NCBI GenBank assembly: GCA_007844125.1
Contig: CM017567.1
Span: 5,674,315-5,738,314 of the forward strand
Reading direction: 5' to 3'
From: Sinonovacula constricta
Taxonomy: Eukaryota; Mollusca; Bivalvia; Cardiida; Solecurtidae
DNA: 64,000 bases
A model generated the notes under the pieces. That model was not told the DNA's origin. It searched no databases and was given only the letters and a program-made list of their open reading frames with translations. Of the stretch, positions 1-11,500 are shown piece after piece. Position 1 is the stretch's first letter. Each line of letters opens with the position of its first letter. The position numbers were made by a program, and so were the translations under genes.

Positions 1-49
1 TGAGAAATGTCATTTCTAATAGTTATGTTTTTTATGTATACATTTTTAG

Positions 50-1439
50 AAAGCTCAATAAGCTCCAGGGAGGTAAAGATGGGACAAACAGCTGTAAGAA
101 AAAGAAGAAAAAGAAGAAGGACCAAAAACATAAAAAGAATAAGAAGAAGGAGGAAAGTTCTGAGGAAGAGTCAGATTCTTCTGTTGGTAATAAAACTTTT
201 TAATCAGGTTTATTTGGCTGAAAAAAGCAAGTTTATATATTTATTATTTGAAAGACCCTGGAACATTTTTTTTCTGTACAAAATTTATTATTTTTATTTT
301 AAGTTCCAAAAAAAGGGTTGTAACAATGATATATTCTTGCATTTTATTCAATCAAAATGTTTGCCTTTGCATAAAAATAAATATTTTGCTGTTGTGGTGC
401 ACCTTGTGTAGTGAAAGAATAATTAAAAAATCCTCTTTACTGCATCTTTTACTTTGGTTGACCATGGTTCGATTTCCACCTCAGTAAAAACAAAATATAG
501 TTCTGTTTTGTTACTGCTTTCTGTTCTAATATCAATTTTATAAATAAAACCTGCATTGTAAATAGTTCTTGTAGAATGGTTAGAAATGAACAGTGTGCCC
601 TTTATATATAAATATATTATCTACAAGCATTTCTAACATGATAACCTTTGCTTCCAATGTTCTAGAGCATGGTTTTAAAACTATTTTCTTTTCATGTATT
701 TCTAGATGATGAGTCCCCTCCTATAAGGAAAAATGGAGGGGTTGGCAAGAAATCATCAAACCACCAAACAGAATCTCCTACAGATTACAGGAATGGGCGA
801 GTGCGAGAAATGCGTAACAGAAGTAGAAGTGAGTCACCAGAGAAAATAAGGTCAAAGGCTAGGGACAGAAGTAGGTCTGCAGAGAGAATTAGGTCCCAGG
901 CTCAAAGAGAGTCCCCAGACAGATACACCTATAGAGATAAGGAAAGACATCAGTCAAGGGCAGGTGAAGGTTCCCAACCCAGTCATTATAGAAACGAGAG
1001 ATACAGATCAGACAGGAAACGACCAGCAGACTCTGATAAAGAAGACTCCAGAAATAGTGCCAGAGAGCAGAAACGTGTCAGACAGAGGTCATCTTCAGAT
1101 GATAGAGATGGCAAGCATGATAAAAGAAGGGACCGAAAGAGGTCAGTTTCACCATCAGGAAGCGGAAAGCCACAGAAAAATGAAAGTTCAAGGTTACATA
1201 AAGGGGAGAGTTCAAGGTCACATGACAGGTCAAACCGACACAGGCAGCAGGACAGTTCTGATGATAGTGACATTGATGGGGGTAGAGAAAGAAGGAGGGG
1301 TGGGGGAGACAGGGGAGGAGAAAGGGATAGTCGGGAGAAAGACAGACGTGAACAGAGGCATAGAGACGGGTCTGAGGAGAGACATAAAAATTCTCATACA
1401 AAAAGGAGGGACAGACACAGATCTTCGTCAAGTGACTAA
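50..1439 (+). CDS. Last two exons of a lysine-rich / RS-rich nuclear protein gene (5' end outside the window)
   Basis: Two exons are visible. Exon 50-186 follows an acceptor (ATTTTTAG) and ends at G|GTAATA. It encodes KLNKLQ, then a run of eight lysines, then an acidic serine stretch (EESSEEESDSS). Exon 706-1439 follows TATTTCTAG. The phase-1 junction gives SSV-D-DESPPIRKN and the frame runs open to TAA at 1437-1439. This C-terminal tail of about 245 residues is almost entirely Arg/Ser/Asp/Glu/Lys, with RSRS, SESP and RDRS motifs and a final SSSSD. Such RS tails are typical of nuclear splicing-associated proteins; this is a compositional argument, not homology. The LNKLQ-plus-polylysine start loosely recalls SREK1-interacting protein 1, but the RS tail is not typical of it, so no symbol is given. 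The N-terminal domains that would identify it lie upstream. Overlapping ORFs on both strands are shadows of the biased composition. Confidence 0.8.
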
Positions 1440-1496
1440 ATATTATGATTTAGAAATTTTGCAAAGATAGATTTCTATCTTCTTATTAAAATAAGA

Positions 1497-1502
1497 AATA
1501 AA
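1497..1502 (+). terminator. Poly(A) signal of the RS-rich gene
   Basis: AATAAA lies 58 bases after the stop codon of the RS-rich reading frame, giving a short AT-rich 3' UTR. More AATAAA-like hexamers occur near 2114, so longer 3' UTRs are possible. Confidence 0.5.
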
Positions 1503-2700
1503 GATGCATTTTACAGCTCTTTGTTACGCAATTTAAGATTGTAAATAATTACATTATTCGCAACAGACACAAAGATTGTCATTTAAGCGAAAAAAAAGAC
1601 ATGCCATCATAAAATTAGTAGAGTATAGTTATATATTAATCATTCAATATTAATTTTAAATGAATTTCATATTATTTTATGGTTGTATAGTTATCTTAGG
1701 AAGCTGCTGTGTAATTAGTCATTAGTGATTTTTGATCCCTTTAATTTTAACTCTGGACATGTATGTTGTATTAAAAATTAATGCAAAGAGGTTGCAACCA
1801 TTTATAAAGTATACAATGAATGTTTATTTTGTGGTGGAAGTATAAATGAATCCAGCTGTACCCAAAGAAGAGACATTCACACCTTTTAACTTGTAAAAAC
1901 TTAATATAAACATATTAAAAAACAACTTAAGAACATATTTAAATATAAATTTGAAGAATAAATGACATGGAAAAGAAAATATTTTTCCTCTCTGCCAACT
2001 TTTTGTGTATTCATCTTTTTTATTTCTTATATAGACATGTTTGTTTTAAATTTTATTGCATACTTAATGTCTTTATTTTGCATTTGAGCTGTCATGTTTT
2101 GCAGTATGAAATGAAATAAAATGTTAAATTACAACTTGACTCTTAAATGTGTTTTTTCCAAAGAAATTGACTAATCTTTGCGACTTGGCAATATTAATAC
2201 CACATGCCTTAAAAAATTACATAAGCTGTTATTTAATGTGTCATGTGATACACAAATTGTTTTGAATTGTTGACAAGTCAATAGAATGAACTATTACTTG
2301 CTTGTGACATCATAATTATTACCCTCTTTGCATTCTTCGTTTATGTAAATGCTTAACTATGTTGTGTTTTTAAACTAGTGGAACATGCAAAACTGGTATC
2401 CTTCTAAGTCCAGGATGCCATTTTCACTATTGCCCTGTGCTCTGGGCAAACAGTAAAATTAATTATTGTTGCACAAAATAGCATGAAACCACTGTACTGT
2501 CATAAAACAGCTTAAAGTAACAGTATATTGTAGTACTAACCATTACTCTTAGCATTGCACTTATTTTTCCAAACTTAATCAATGTAGTTATGACTTGGGG
2601 ATGAAATAAATTTCATTTGACAAACATAAAATTTTTAGATTCAGTATAATGGTGTGTTAAATAAGGAAACATGCAAATATTTTATTCCTGGCTGACGCAT
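1503..2700. other. AT-rich spacer without recognisable gene
   Basis: Only AT-rich sequence with scattered stop codons in all frames. It probably holds the distal 3' UTR of the RS-rich gene and intergenic DNA. No repeat family or coding block was recognised. Confidence 0.5.
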
Positions 2701-2720
2701 TACTGATTTCCTTGAAAAAC

Positions 2721-2760
2721 AAGACTGCGCGAGTTGGTTTGGCGCGAGTTGTCCTGTCAC
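2721..2760. promoter_or_regulatory. CpG-rich islet with a repeated GCGCGAGTTG motif
   Basis: GCGCGAGTTG occurs at 2727-2736 and again at 2742-2751, separated by TTTG-type sequence that forms TTTGGCGC, which resembles an E2F site. This is the only GC/CpG-rich patch in several kilobases of AT-rich DNA, and it lies about 290 bases before the small ORF at 3040. A promoter role for that ORF, or for a 5' noncoding exon of HGH1, is inference. Confidence 0.3.
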
Positions 2761-3039
2761 CTCTGTGAATTTTCATCACATAAATATTTTAGAGGAACGA
2801 ACTGTAAATCTGATGGGAACTAGACTTTATGCTACTTTTGCTTTCTTTCTTGTTGTCTGCTACATCTGTAATTAAGACTGCATTGCTAACATCGGCATAC
2901 TCTGTTTCTTTTGTAAAGAAAACATTGCCAAACGGCTGCGAATTCCTATTTATGCCATCTATTTTTTTGTAATTGCAAGCTGCATTTTATTGTCTAGCTG
3001 ATCTGTTAAAAACGAAACACACGGTTATTTTACCAGAAA

Positions 3040-3210
3040 ATGACTTCACATAACAACTTCTGCACCATCGTCCCCATTAAAAATGCATTCTATAAGAATT
3101 ACTATAACAGTAATGTGAAAAATGCTTATTTGACATCCTTTAAGAATGGACTATTGACTGGCTGTGGTATCTTGGCAGGAATTTATGGTATGCTATCGCA
3201 GAGAAATTAG
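3040..3210 (+). CDS. Candidate small membrane protein, 56 residues, single exon
   Basis: The frame runs from ATG at 3040 to TAG at 3210 (57 codons). The context GAAAATGAC has A at -3. The protein starts MTSHNNFCTIVPIKNAFY and has a basic, Tyr/Asn-rich middle. It ends in one hydrophobic segment with small-residue spacing (GLLTGCGILAGIYGML) followed by SQRN. An AATAAA signal follows 17 bases after the stop (3227-3232) and a CpG islet lies about 290 bases upstream. One membrane segment at this length suits small mitochondrial or ER single-pass proteins, but no family is recognised. A second short ORF with a hydrophobic, signal-like start (2829-2972) and a third starting at 2812 precede it, so the true start or splicing could differ. 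It may be a chance ORF. Confidence 0.35.
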   Translation: MTSHNNFCTIVPIKNAFYKNYYNSNVKNAYLTSFKNGLLTGCGILAGIYGMLSQRN

Positions 3211-3226
3211 AAAGTTATTTGCTATT

Positions 3227-3232
3227 AATAAA
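3227..3232 (+). terminator. Poly(A) signal after the 56-residue ORF
   Basis: AATAAA 17 bases after the TAG of the small ORF at 3040-3210. The hexamer is frequent by chance in DNA this AT-rich, so it only modestly supports the ORF. Confidence 0.35.
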
Positions 3233-3622
3233 AACAATTTCTATTGGTTAAAAAGTAATTTTTAAAACTAGATTAAAGAACTCGCAGAAAAAACAAAATG
3301 CATAACTTGATAGGGATAATAAGAATCCTCGTATTTAGAATTTATTTGCTGTAGTGTGTCCCAAAGCATACATTTTAAGTTCTCTCCCTTAGTTAAATTG
3401 ACAGGTAAACACGTGAGATCTAAACAACGCGTGTTACCAAATTGTGCTTAGTTTTACTGATACATGAAACAGGTAACACACATACTTTAAGTATTTAACT
3501 GGTTTAATTATAATAAAATACGTTTTCTATTGGCATAAATTGGTGGTCTAGCATGTGTTCTGGCAGAAGTTTCCTATCGACTTTACATATATTCGGATGG
3601 TACCTTAAAGGCTTGTTTTGTT

Positions 3623-4509
3623 CAGGGCTTTTTCAGCCTGTCTCACAGGGCCGATATTCGGCCCCGTTCCCAATGCCAAATAGCGACCATTTTTCCCAAT
3701 TTCAAGAAAAAAAATCCCAATCTCATAAATTAATTCTCATTTGAACCGAAATGCCTTTTACCTTTAAAAAATAAATAACCAAGAAACTATAAAATCAAGA
3801 GACTTTTCCAACTAAGCGAATTGTTTGTTTACTTTTGATCGGTGATCTGTGAAAACTACTTTCCGTGAATTTATGTATGAATGTAACCGGTGAAAACATA
3901 GACTCTTACCCAGCCGAATACCGTAATGCAAGTTGAAGATGCGTCACGGAGCCATTCCAGACAACATTGTAATTAATATATGGTTCGAAAATTAACAGGA
4001 ATTATTTTTTACTTCAACAAACAAAAGTATTTTCGCCATAACTGTTTGACTGCGTATAAAACTAAAAGGAGTTTTGAAGCTAAACTGTACATGCAGTACC
4101 GGCTTTTATACTGACCCGCGAAATATAGTGACAAAAAAATGCCGTACAATAGTAAATTCTACGCGATCTAGAATCTACCAACTTCTGTAAATGATGACCA
4201 TAATACCATCCAGCACAAAAGCTGTGGAGAGAGGGTTCAGCACCAGCCAGGAAAAACTCTCCAATTTAATGAGAATCTGTATTGAAGGCCCTGCAGAGCT
4301 TTATGAACAAACTCTGGAAGAGCTCTGTAACACTTTCAGGGACACAAAAGCAAGGCAGATTAAGCTTTAATGCAGAAAAATAAACGTTGAAATTTCCCAA
4401 TTGGTTTGATTTGTCGATACATTTTTTTTCCCAAATTTGACTATTTACCGCGTCAAAAATTCCAAATTTGGGCTGGGGCCTTTTCCCCAAAACCCCTGAA
4501 AAAGCCCTG
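3623..4509 (+). mobile_element. Non-autonomous or decayed hAT DNA transposon with terminal inverted repeats
   Basis: The left end reads CAGGGCTTTTTCAG (from 3623) and the right end CTGAAAAAGCCCTG (to 4509), a perfect 14-base inverted repeat. CAGGG termini are usual for hAT elements. The 887-bp interior has no intact transposase but retains a hAT C-terminal dimerisation fragment at 4191-4370. The flanks are both T-rich (GTTTTGTT left, TTGTTTCA right), but no clean 8-bp target duplication can be read, so the copy is probably old. Confidence 0.75.
4191..4370 (+). pseudogene. hAT transposase C-terminal dimerisation domain fragment
   Basis: This 59-codon open frame inside the CAGGG-flanked element contains AVERGFSTSQEKLSNLMRI followed by CIEGP. 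That matches the hAT C-terminal dimerisation pattern (S/A-x-ER-x-FS ... L-x-NLM-R-I-x-I-x-GP). The DDE catalytic core and zinc finger upstream are missing, so it cannot encode an active enzyme. It ends at TAA 4368-4370, about 140 bases before the right inverted repeat, where the C-terminus of a hAT transposase is expected. Confidence 0.75.
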
Positions 4510-5174
4510 TTGTTTCAAAAGATAGTTTCCATGTGATGTCATCAACACTGATGAGACAGTTTAAGGCAGCCATCTTTGTGGGCAGAAGCTAATGCAGGCC
4601 GAAATCAGAAAATATGTGCTGTATTAAACTCACCACTGTGTTTTTATTTTCAGTCTATTTTACTGAATTTTATATCAAATTTAACAGCATTTATAAAGTA
4701 TTTTAAATATCAAAACAATGTTTTGATAGTTTAAAAGGTTAAAGAAATACAACCAAAAATGATACACTGTTCATTTTGTTTTAAGTATGAGCCAGTAGTT
4801 TTATTTATTTCTTTGTATTAAGTCTTTGTGCATATATCATTTGTAAAAATATTGTATTTTAAAAATATGAATTTTGAGAGCTTTCCAATGGTGTATAGCT
4901 TTTAACTTTTGGACCACAAATGAAGAAATTACAAGAAAATAAAATTTACCCTTCTATACAATTTATATGAAAATCCCTTGAAGTTACCTTCAAAGTTGGC
5001 TGCCAAGATAAGGGATTTTCACTGATGTGGAAACTATCTATTAGTAATGGTCACATTTCACCCTTAACTCTTTGAGTCATACAGCCAATTAACCAGTCAT
5101 TCCGTAGAGGCATTTCCTCAGTCATCTCCTACACCTGGTGGGGTTTTTATCTGGGTGAGCGGAAGTTTTGACCC
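4510..5174. other. Spacer between two decayed DNA elements
   Basis: AT-rich sequence without a gene-like reading frame. It contains two loosely complementary stretches (GGCAGCCATCTTTGTG near 4568 and CAAAGTTGGCTGCCAAGAT near 4990), possibly an eroded inverted repeat. Confidence 0.4.
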
Positions 5175-6103
5175 TCGGACGTTTCGGCCTAGGACATTCT
5201 GGACTAGGACAGTTCAGCCTAGGACAGTTCGGCCCATGGACAATTTGGCCTAGATTTTAAGAGTTTGCTATAAACACAATATAAATATGAAGAAAACATT
5301 AACATAACTGCCTGAAATGTGAAATGAATATAACTCTAAAGTCACTCACTAATAGTTTTAAATAATGCAATAAAGAAACAATAAACTTTAAACATAGTTC
5401 AAAGTATCTGACCAAAAGTTTAATAAAGTGGTGTTCCTTGTTCACACTTATGTTGGAATAATAAATATATGCAGGTGGGCCTTATTTAAGATGGTTTAAA
5501 GAACAACAATTTGTTATATCTTCAAAAACCCTTTATTTGCTGTTCATACTTATGTTGGCCTTACATAAAATCTTGTTATTAACACCTTAATTAAGATCTT
5601 CTTATTAACACCTTTAGCGCTGATTAGCCATTATTTATTCTATAAATAAGAGTTTTCATAGCTCTTTGATCCTTTTAAATGAAGATATGTTATGGACAGC
5701 CTGATGTCTAAATGTTAAGTGGACTGAACCTGGGACTAAATGAAATGAACCAATATTTACATGGGAAGCTTGTCATGTGTTAAACATATTTAAGAGCTTG
5801 GAATGAACAATAACCTATGGAACTATACAATTAATGGTTACACATCTGATAAACTGATGAGGATGCTAGCAAAGTTGCCTGTAATGTCAAATAGTCACCA
5901 GCTTTGAGTATGAAAATTAAACAATAAACAATCTTTTTAAAATGTTTTATCTATGCCTTGAGTATGAAAAATAAACAATAATGTTCTATTATTTTTAACA
6001 TTAGCTTGAATTTAAAGGATTCAAATAGGCCAAAACGTCTGCCTGTACACAAAAATCTGGCCGAACTGTCCTAGGCCGAACGGTCCTGGGACGAAATGTC
6101 CGC
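5175..6103. mobile_element. Fold-back element with subrepeated inverted termini (GGACAGTTCGGCCTA units)
   Basis: The left end (5175-5254) is a short tandem series of GGACAGTTCGGCCTA-like units. The right end (about 6028-6103) has the same units in inverted orientation (GGCCGAACTGTCCTAGG). The roughly 770 bp between them is AT-rich and has no transposase. Inverted, internally repeated termini around a noncoding interior are typical of fold-back/MITE DNA elements. The family was not identified and the exact outer boundaries and target duplication are unresolved. Confidence 0.6.
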
Positions 6104-6138
6104 CATTTATTATCTTCCCCTGACCTAATGCCAAAGCA

Positions 6139-6420
6139 CTGAACCAGGTAGTGTAATTGGTAGAGGCCCCGGTTTAATTTCAGGCCGCAACATACCATTA
6201 AAGTCATTAAAAATGAGAGTGGTATAGCTTCCTTGCAAATTCTCATGCATAAAAATAGTAAGGGTAGTTCCGTGACTGGTTGGCCCGGTGTCGGGGATAA
6301 TGCATGTGGTATTGTGTTCATGGCATGCCATATACAGTGTTGGCAGCACTTTATCTGCTTCAAGTTGACACCATCTCCTGAATGATGTTAGTGGGACAAT
6401 AAATCCAATAAACAAAAACA
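6139..6420 (+). mobile_element. tRNA-derived SINE, family A, full insertion with 14-bp target duplication
   Basis: The element is flanked by identical direct repeats CTAATGCCAAAGCA at 6125-6138 and 6421-6434. It starts with a tRNA-like head (A-box-like GTGTAATTGGTAGAGG, B-box-like GGTTTAATTTC). Its body ends in TGTTAGTGGGACAATAAATCC plus an A-rich tail. The body aligns over its whole length with minus-strand sequence at 23325-23640 and with the copies near 38945 and 48605. The perfect target duplication indicates retroposition. ORFs seen on the minus strand here are fortuitous. Confidence 0.8.
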
Positions 6421-6434
6421 CTAATGCCAAAGCA

Positions 6435-7851
6435 TTAGTTCGTTCATTAATAAAAAACAATTAGAACCTTTGCTTGCAGTTATTTCTCTATAAGGAACAA
6501 CAGCTGCAAAACAGAGATCAAGTCTAATAGAATATATTTACTTCTGTTATTAGTATTTACAAACTGATGAGATTATCTTTTTTTTAAACAAATGTAATAA
6601 ATGCAAATCTAAAAAATATATCCATATTAAAATGACTGGATAAACTTTTGGTCATAGTTTAATTATTTAATTGTTCGTTTAAAAAACTAGAAACTTTGTT
6701 GCTGTTTGTTAGAACAAAAAGTGATGAATCGCTTTTAAACTCCAGTTTGCTCATGATGAGCACACCATCCTTTGTTGTCTTTCGGTATGTTAATAAGCTT
6801 TGTTTTGGATTTGCGCAGAAAAAGTGTGCGGTATATAAAAACCCAAAGAAAATCACAATCATGTCCCTTAATAAATCCATCCCATTTTTTGTATAAGGTC
6901 AGAGATAATTTTGCCAGAAAATTGACAGTCAGGGGACAAAAATCAATATTGATTACATGTACAATGTTATCTTACTCAATATTTTATATTTTGAAATGCA
7001 ATAGCATACATGTGAACTTTTTCTGAGGCCAAAGTTGGAGATTTTCACTTGCATAGTAGGAGATTTTTTTGTTGTTTTTTATAAGCTCAGAAGGAAGTTA
7101 CCTGTTTCCCAGTAGGGAGATTTCTGAAAATGTTTAAAACACACCTCATTTTCAAATAAGTATTAACTGTAAAAGTGGGAGTCTCGCTCCAAAAGTGGAA
7201 GAGTTCAAATGTATACAATAGTGGATTGTTTTGCAAGAGTGGTTAGAATCATTCTCGATCTAGAACCTCATAGTCATTTAGAAATTTAACGATTTCTCTT
7301 AAAGAATGCTGATTCTTTTGTTTCCTAATCATATAATTATGATAAGCACACTGAGCCTAGATTTAATCTTTGCTAGTAGAAAACATTTAGTTCATTTAGC
7401 AGATCATGTACTTTGACTACAGTAAGTTGTTTTTGACAAAAAGCAATCATGAAACTGCAACACATGGAATTCAATCCAGGGCTTTTTGTGCAAAAACTTG
7501 GGAAAATGATGCATACCTGTGACCGTGACCCTGGGGACATAACTGTGTCACAGAATTTCTTACAAAAATATTGTGGTTGGAATAAGATTAAGTCTTTTAA
7601 ATTAAGTGTTACTGAATTAATATTTTTTTCTGAAAGAAAATGGAATAAAAATATTTTTTTTCAACTTACACTTTGCCAAAGTTGGGGAAGAGTACATTGT
7701 TTTCTGAATTCTTAAGAGAAAAATATAAAATGTAAAGAAATATCATGAAAAAGTAATTAAATAAAAAACACACAAAGAAACCTAAATATGTTCATGGCCA
7801 GACATGCTAAAATATCAGCTATATTATACATTTCTGATATACATTGTATAT
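6435..7851. other. AT-rich intergenic stretch upstream of HGH1
   Basis: Short ORFs without recognisable content. Around 7029-7200 GGGAG/GGAG-type motifs recur (TAGGAGATTTT, GTAGGGAGATTTC, GTGGGAGTCTCG), suggesting a decayed dispersed repeat that could not be assigned. Confidence 0.4.
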
Positions 7852-7915
7852 CAGGGGCATAGCTAGGCATGATATGATGTGTATGCATGGAGGCCAGTGG
7901 GGGCAAACTATTTGG
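7852..7915 (-). mobile_element. Terminal fragment of a hAT-like MITE (CAGGGGCATAGCTAGG end)
   Basis: The sequence starts CAGGGGCATAGCTAGGC and continues into CATGATATGATGTGTATGCATG. Its reverse complement aligns with 19440-19496, which contains ATACATCATATCATGCC followed by a CGCCCCCCTG end. The two are therefore copies of one terminal segment in opposite orientations. CAGGG-type ends suggest hAT. The partner terminus of this copy was not found. Confidence 0.5.
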
Positions 7916-8584
7916 TATTTTATTATCGAAACATGGAAAATAAAGTGGTAAACAATGTACAAAAGTTGCAATTCTTTGCATATCCCTCTCTCAGATACTT
8001 CCACAGCCTGAATGGCCTAAGGATAAAATTATCTAATTTGAATAAGAGTACAAAACTTGTCCCATACCAAATAAGCAGAGCTACAGAAAGGTTACGAAAT
8101 TGATTTAGCTATTTTACATATTTTTTCTTGGTGCAAATAGGTGTGTTTTTTGATCATAATAAATATACATCTTGCCCCTACTATAGTAAGATTTTTATTG
8201 CAGATTTCATTTTTTTATGTTATCATTGTTTGGGGACAATTTGAATGCAGCTGCATATTGTGCGTGCAGGCAGCTGTGTGCCTGTATTTTGAAAAGTTCT
8301 CCAAAGCTGTTTTTCTTTTGTAATAAATTCCCATGAATGTTACTGGACCCATTCCCCCAATTTTGTGAAAATAAACCGTGGACAAGAAAATATTTTGGTC
8401 GAAGACATTTTTTCACATTTCTTGTAGGACGGCATTGTTGGACAAGATCTTTAAACCCCGCTTTTTGAATTAGATTCTTTTTTAAGTTTATAAACTTCCC
8501 AAACATTACTGATTTTCCTATTTTGCATAATAAAGCAGAATGTTAACCATTAATTATAGAAATCTCTTTAATATTTCAGAAAAT

Positions 8585-11500
8585 ATGAATACAGAGTTGT
8601 TAGAGAAAGAATTAGCTCCTTTTCTGAGCCCAACTACAAAGCAGGAGCTTAAATCCATTGCTGTGGAGAATGTTCTTGGACTGACTGGTACAGAGGAAGG
8701 GAAGGAATTCCTTGGTAAAAGTGAAAAGTTATTAGCAGGAATTGTCTCCCTTACTGCAGATGAAAGAACAGAAGTACAAGAAATGGCATTCAAGAGCCTT
8801 GTCAACATTGCCACAGTAGAAACATTTAGCTGGAACATCTTAAGTCTTAAACAATATCCGAAGCAGTTTGAACAATGGCTTGAGTTAGTTCTAGATCCGA
8901 AATTCAAGTTGGCAGATTTAGCTTGCAAGCTGCTATCAAATTTGACTCGTTTTGAGAAGTGCGCACATCTAGCAGCAAAACAGACGCTCGAAGCTAAAAG
9001 TGTTGGGATGGAAAAGATTGTTTTAGCTTTGTGTAATTTGACATACAATGACAAGGCAGACTTGCACTATCTTGGAGCATTGTTGTCAAATCTTTCACAA
9101 TCAAGAGAGGTAAGGGAGAAAATAATGGACAAAGAGCGGTTGATAGTACAGAGGTTACTTCCCTTTACAGAATTCAAGCAATCAGCCATCAGAAGGGGTG
9201 GTATCATTGGAACTTTGAAGAACTGCTGCTTTGATACTGGTAGGTATGCACATGCCTTTCAATTTTTTATCAGTGTTTGTATTCCTTATATTACACAGTG
9301 GTGAGAAAGGTAAGGCGTACTTCAGGTTTACGTTTTAGGTAAGCTATGCCCGAATTTTGATAGTGGACAGATGCATACTTTAATGTTGCCCATTCTGAAA
9401 TTAGAACAACATTTATTAAAGCAAATAAAAAAAAAAGCAGAGTGAAGCCAAATCGGAAATTAATACAGGCATGGTCAACCACATTTAAGGTATCCTTTTA
9501 TTGATTTTATTAAATGATGGTGCTTAAATGCCAGGAACATTCTGAGGGGCTTGGCACTGATGTAGCTGCCTGGCACTTGTAAACAGTTTTTTAGTTTTAT
9601 GCTGTGAGGATAGAGTTGAAGACACTCTTAATTGCATATTTTACCATCAGTTAGTCCAGGTCAGTAGACCAGTAGACCAATCTTTGTGAGCATCACAATT
9701 GAGCTGCAAAGTTATACAAATGCCAGTTTTTCAAGCCCTAGAGGGCCCTAGCATTAAAGTGCCCTTAGCTTGATCCTTATTTCCTGAGTACGGTATTTGA
9801 GACAAGAACTTGAAACTACACACTGTGGAAGGGTTCTGGAGTTACAAAATGATATCTCTAAACACTTGGCCACAGACAACCATCATTGCTTGGTCTTCAT
9901 TTGTGAAGGTAGTTACAATAGGTTTTTGTTTCTAAATTCTCTACCTAAATACACTGATTAAATAAATATGTGACTTTCCTTTAAACAACTTTTGTATAAA
10001 TAAGTTATGTCTAAATTTTGTAGTTGTCCATGAAATCTTCTTTTTCAAATGAAATTACATAGAGATATTTTTTTAAATAACTCAGGCCAGTTCCCCAAAG
10101 CCCGAGAAAGGTTCAGAATAACCAAAAACCAATGTGTTTATATGCTTCCTTGAAACGTTCATAGCTGCAATTTATAAACAAAAGTCACTTAGCTGGGTAT
10201 TTGAACTTTTTTGAAGTCATTGTGATGCTACTAAAACTGACTAAATAGATATATTGGATCAAGTGCCTGTCACTAATTAATTTACCGTAAAAATAAATAA
10301 ATGAAGAAAGCAAAGTTGCAGCTGAGACAGTTGAAAGTCAACTTAAAATGTCTACTAAGGTGTTAGTGCCACTCATGGGAGATCATATGTTTAGCCATTT
10401 AAAAGAAAAACGGAAACCAAATGGGAATATGCAGGTTTTTTTGCAATTTGTCATTTTAATCAGTGAAGCCTTACGTGGCATTTTCACTCATTGTTTAGAA
10501 TTTACCGGTAAGCATGTGAGGTTGGTGCTTTTTTTTAGTTCCCTTAGTTGACAGTCTTGGTCTCGATAAAAGAACAGCTAAGTTGTGATACAATTGTTCC
10601 TGAAAGGGTTTTCCATACATCTTGGTCACAGTTTGCAATGGTATCTAACATATGGGATCAGATGGTCCACAGTTTATATGTTTTTATATTATTCAGCCAT
10701 TTAAAATCAACATATCAGCTTGTTTATGACTGGCATAAACACATGACGTATAATGGTGTATGCACAGGTTGGGGTAAAAAGGATTGTTGAGCTGAGCTAG
10801 ACATAAATTGAAAAGCATTGCAACCCTTTAGTAGATTCTCCCAACATCAAGACAAAACAGGCTTTTACAGAATTGCCTGTTGACATAATATCAAGTGAAC
10901 AGATGTATTTTTTCCATTATTCATGGGATTAACAAAGATTAGCTGTTTTTAAATTTCATTTTAACAACAAATACCAATGTTGACCTCTGTGACCGGGTCA
11001 CTTTAATAATCAAAACAAACACAAGAATTTAAAGTAACTTTTTGGGCTTACCCACAATTTTTTAGTGAGACCTGCTCAAGGTACAGTTTCAACACTTTAC
11101 CTGTGAATTGCATTAAACCAATTTTATGCAAAAAGAGTAAATCCAGATCAGCCATTTCATGATATACAAGTTTAGCACACATCAACAAAAATGATCTTTG
11201 AATTAATTATGGTTTAACACACATACATGTAGATAACTAAGAGTTAAGTCTGTGGCCCTGCTGGGATTCAAACCATAGCAGCAATGACTCAGTGCAGCCT
11301 TCCACTGACATCCCTCTCATTGAATGGTAGATTATAACAACAAATTTTTCAAATACACTACACAAATGTTTTAATATCCTAAATAACTGATTCGGTCATC
11401 TTCAGAATCAGAATTCAAAACATCAGAGTTAATTATTAACACAATCAGACTATCCCTGCACAAACATCAATCTACTTTATATTAAATATTCAAATTGCTA

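Noticed and set aside
964..1470. Alternative plus and minus frames over the RS-rich exon
   Set aside because: Purine-biased RS codons keep other frames open. The spliced RS frame explains the region.
6001..6460. Two minus-strand ORFs of 111 and 120 codons
   Set aside because: They run antisense through the family A SINE and the end of the fold-back element, and no protein motif is present.
8554..9054. 166-codon minus-strand ORF opposite HGH1 exon 1
   Set aside because: Shadow of the well-supported HGH1 coding exon.
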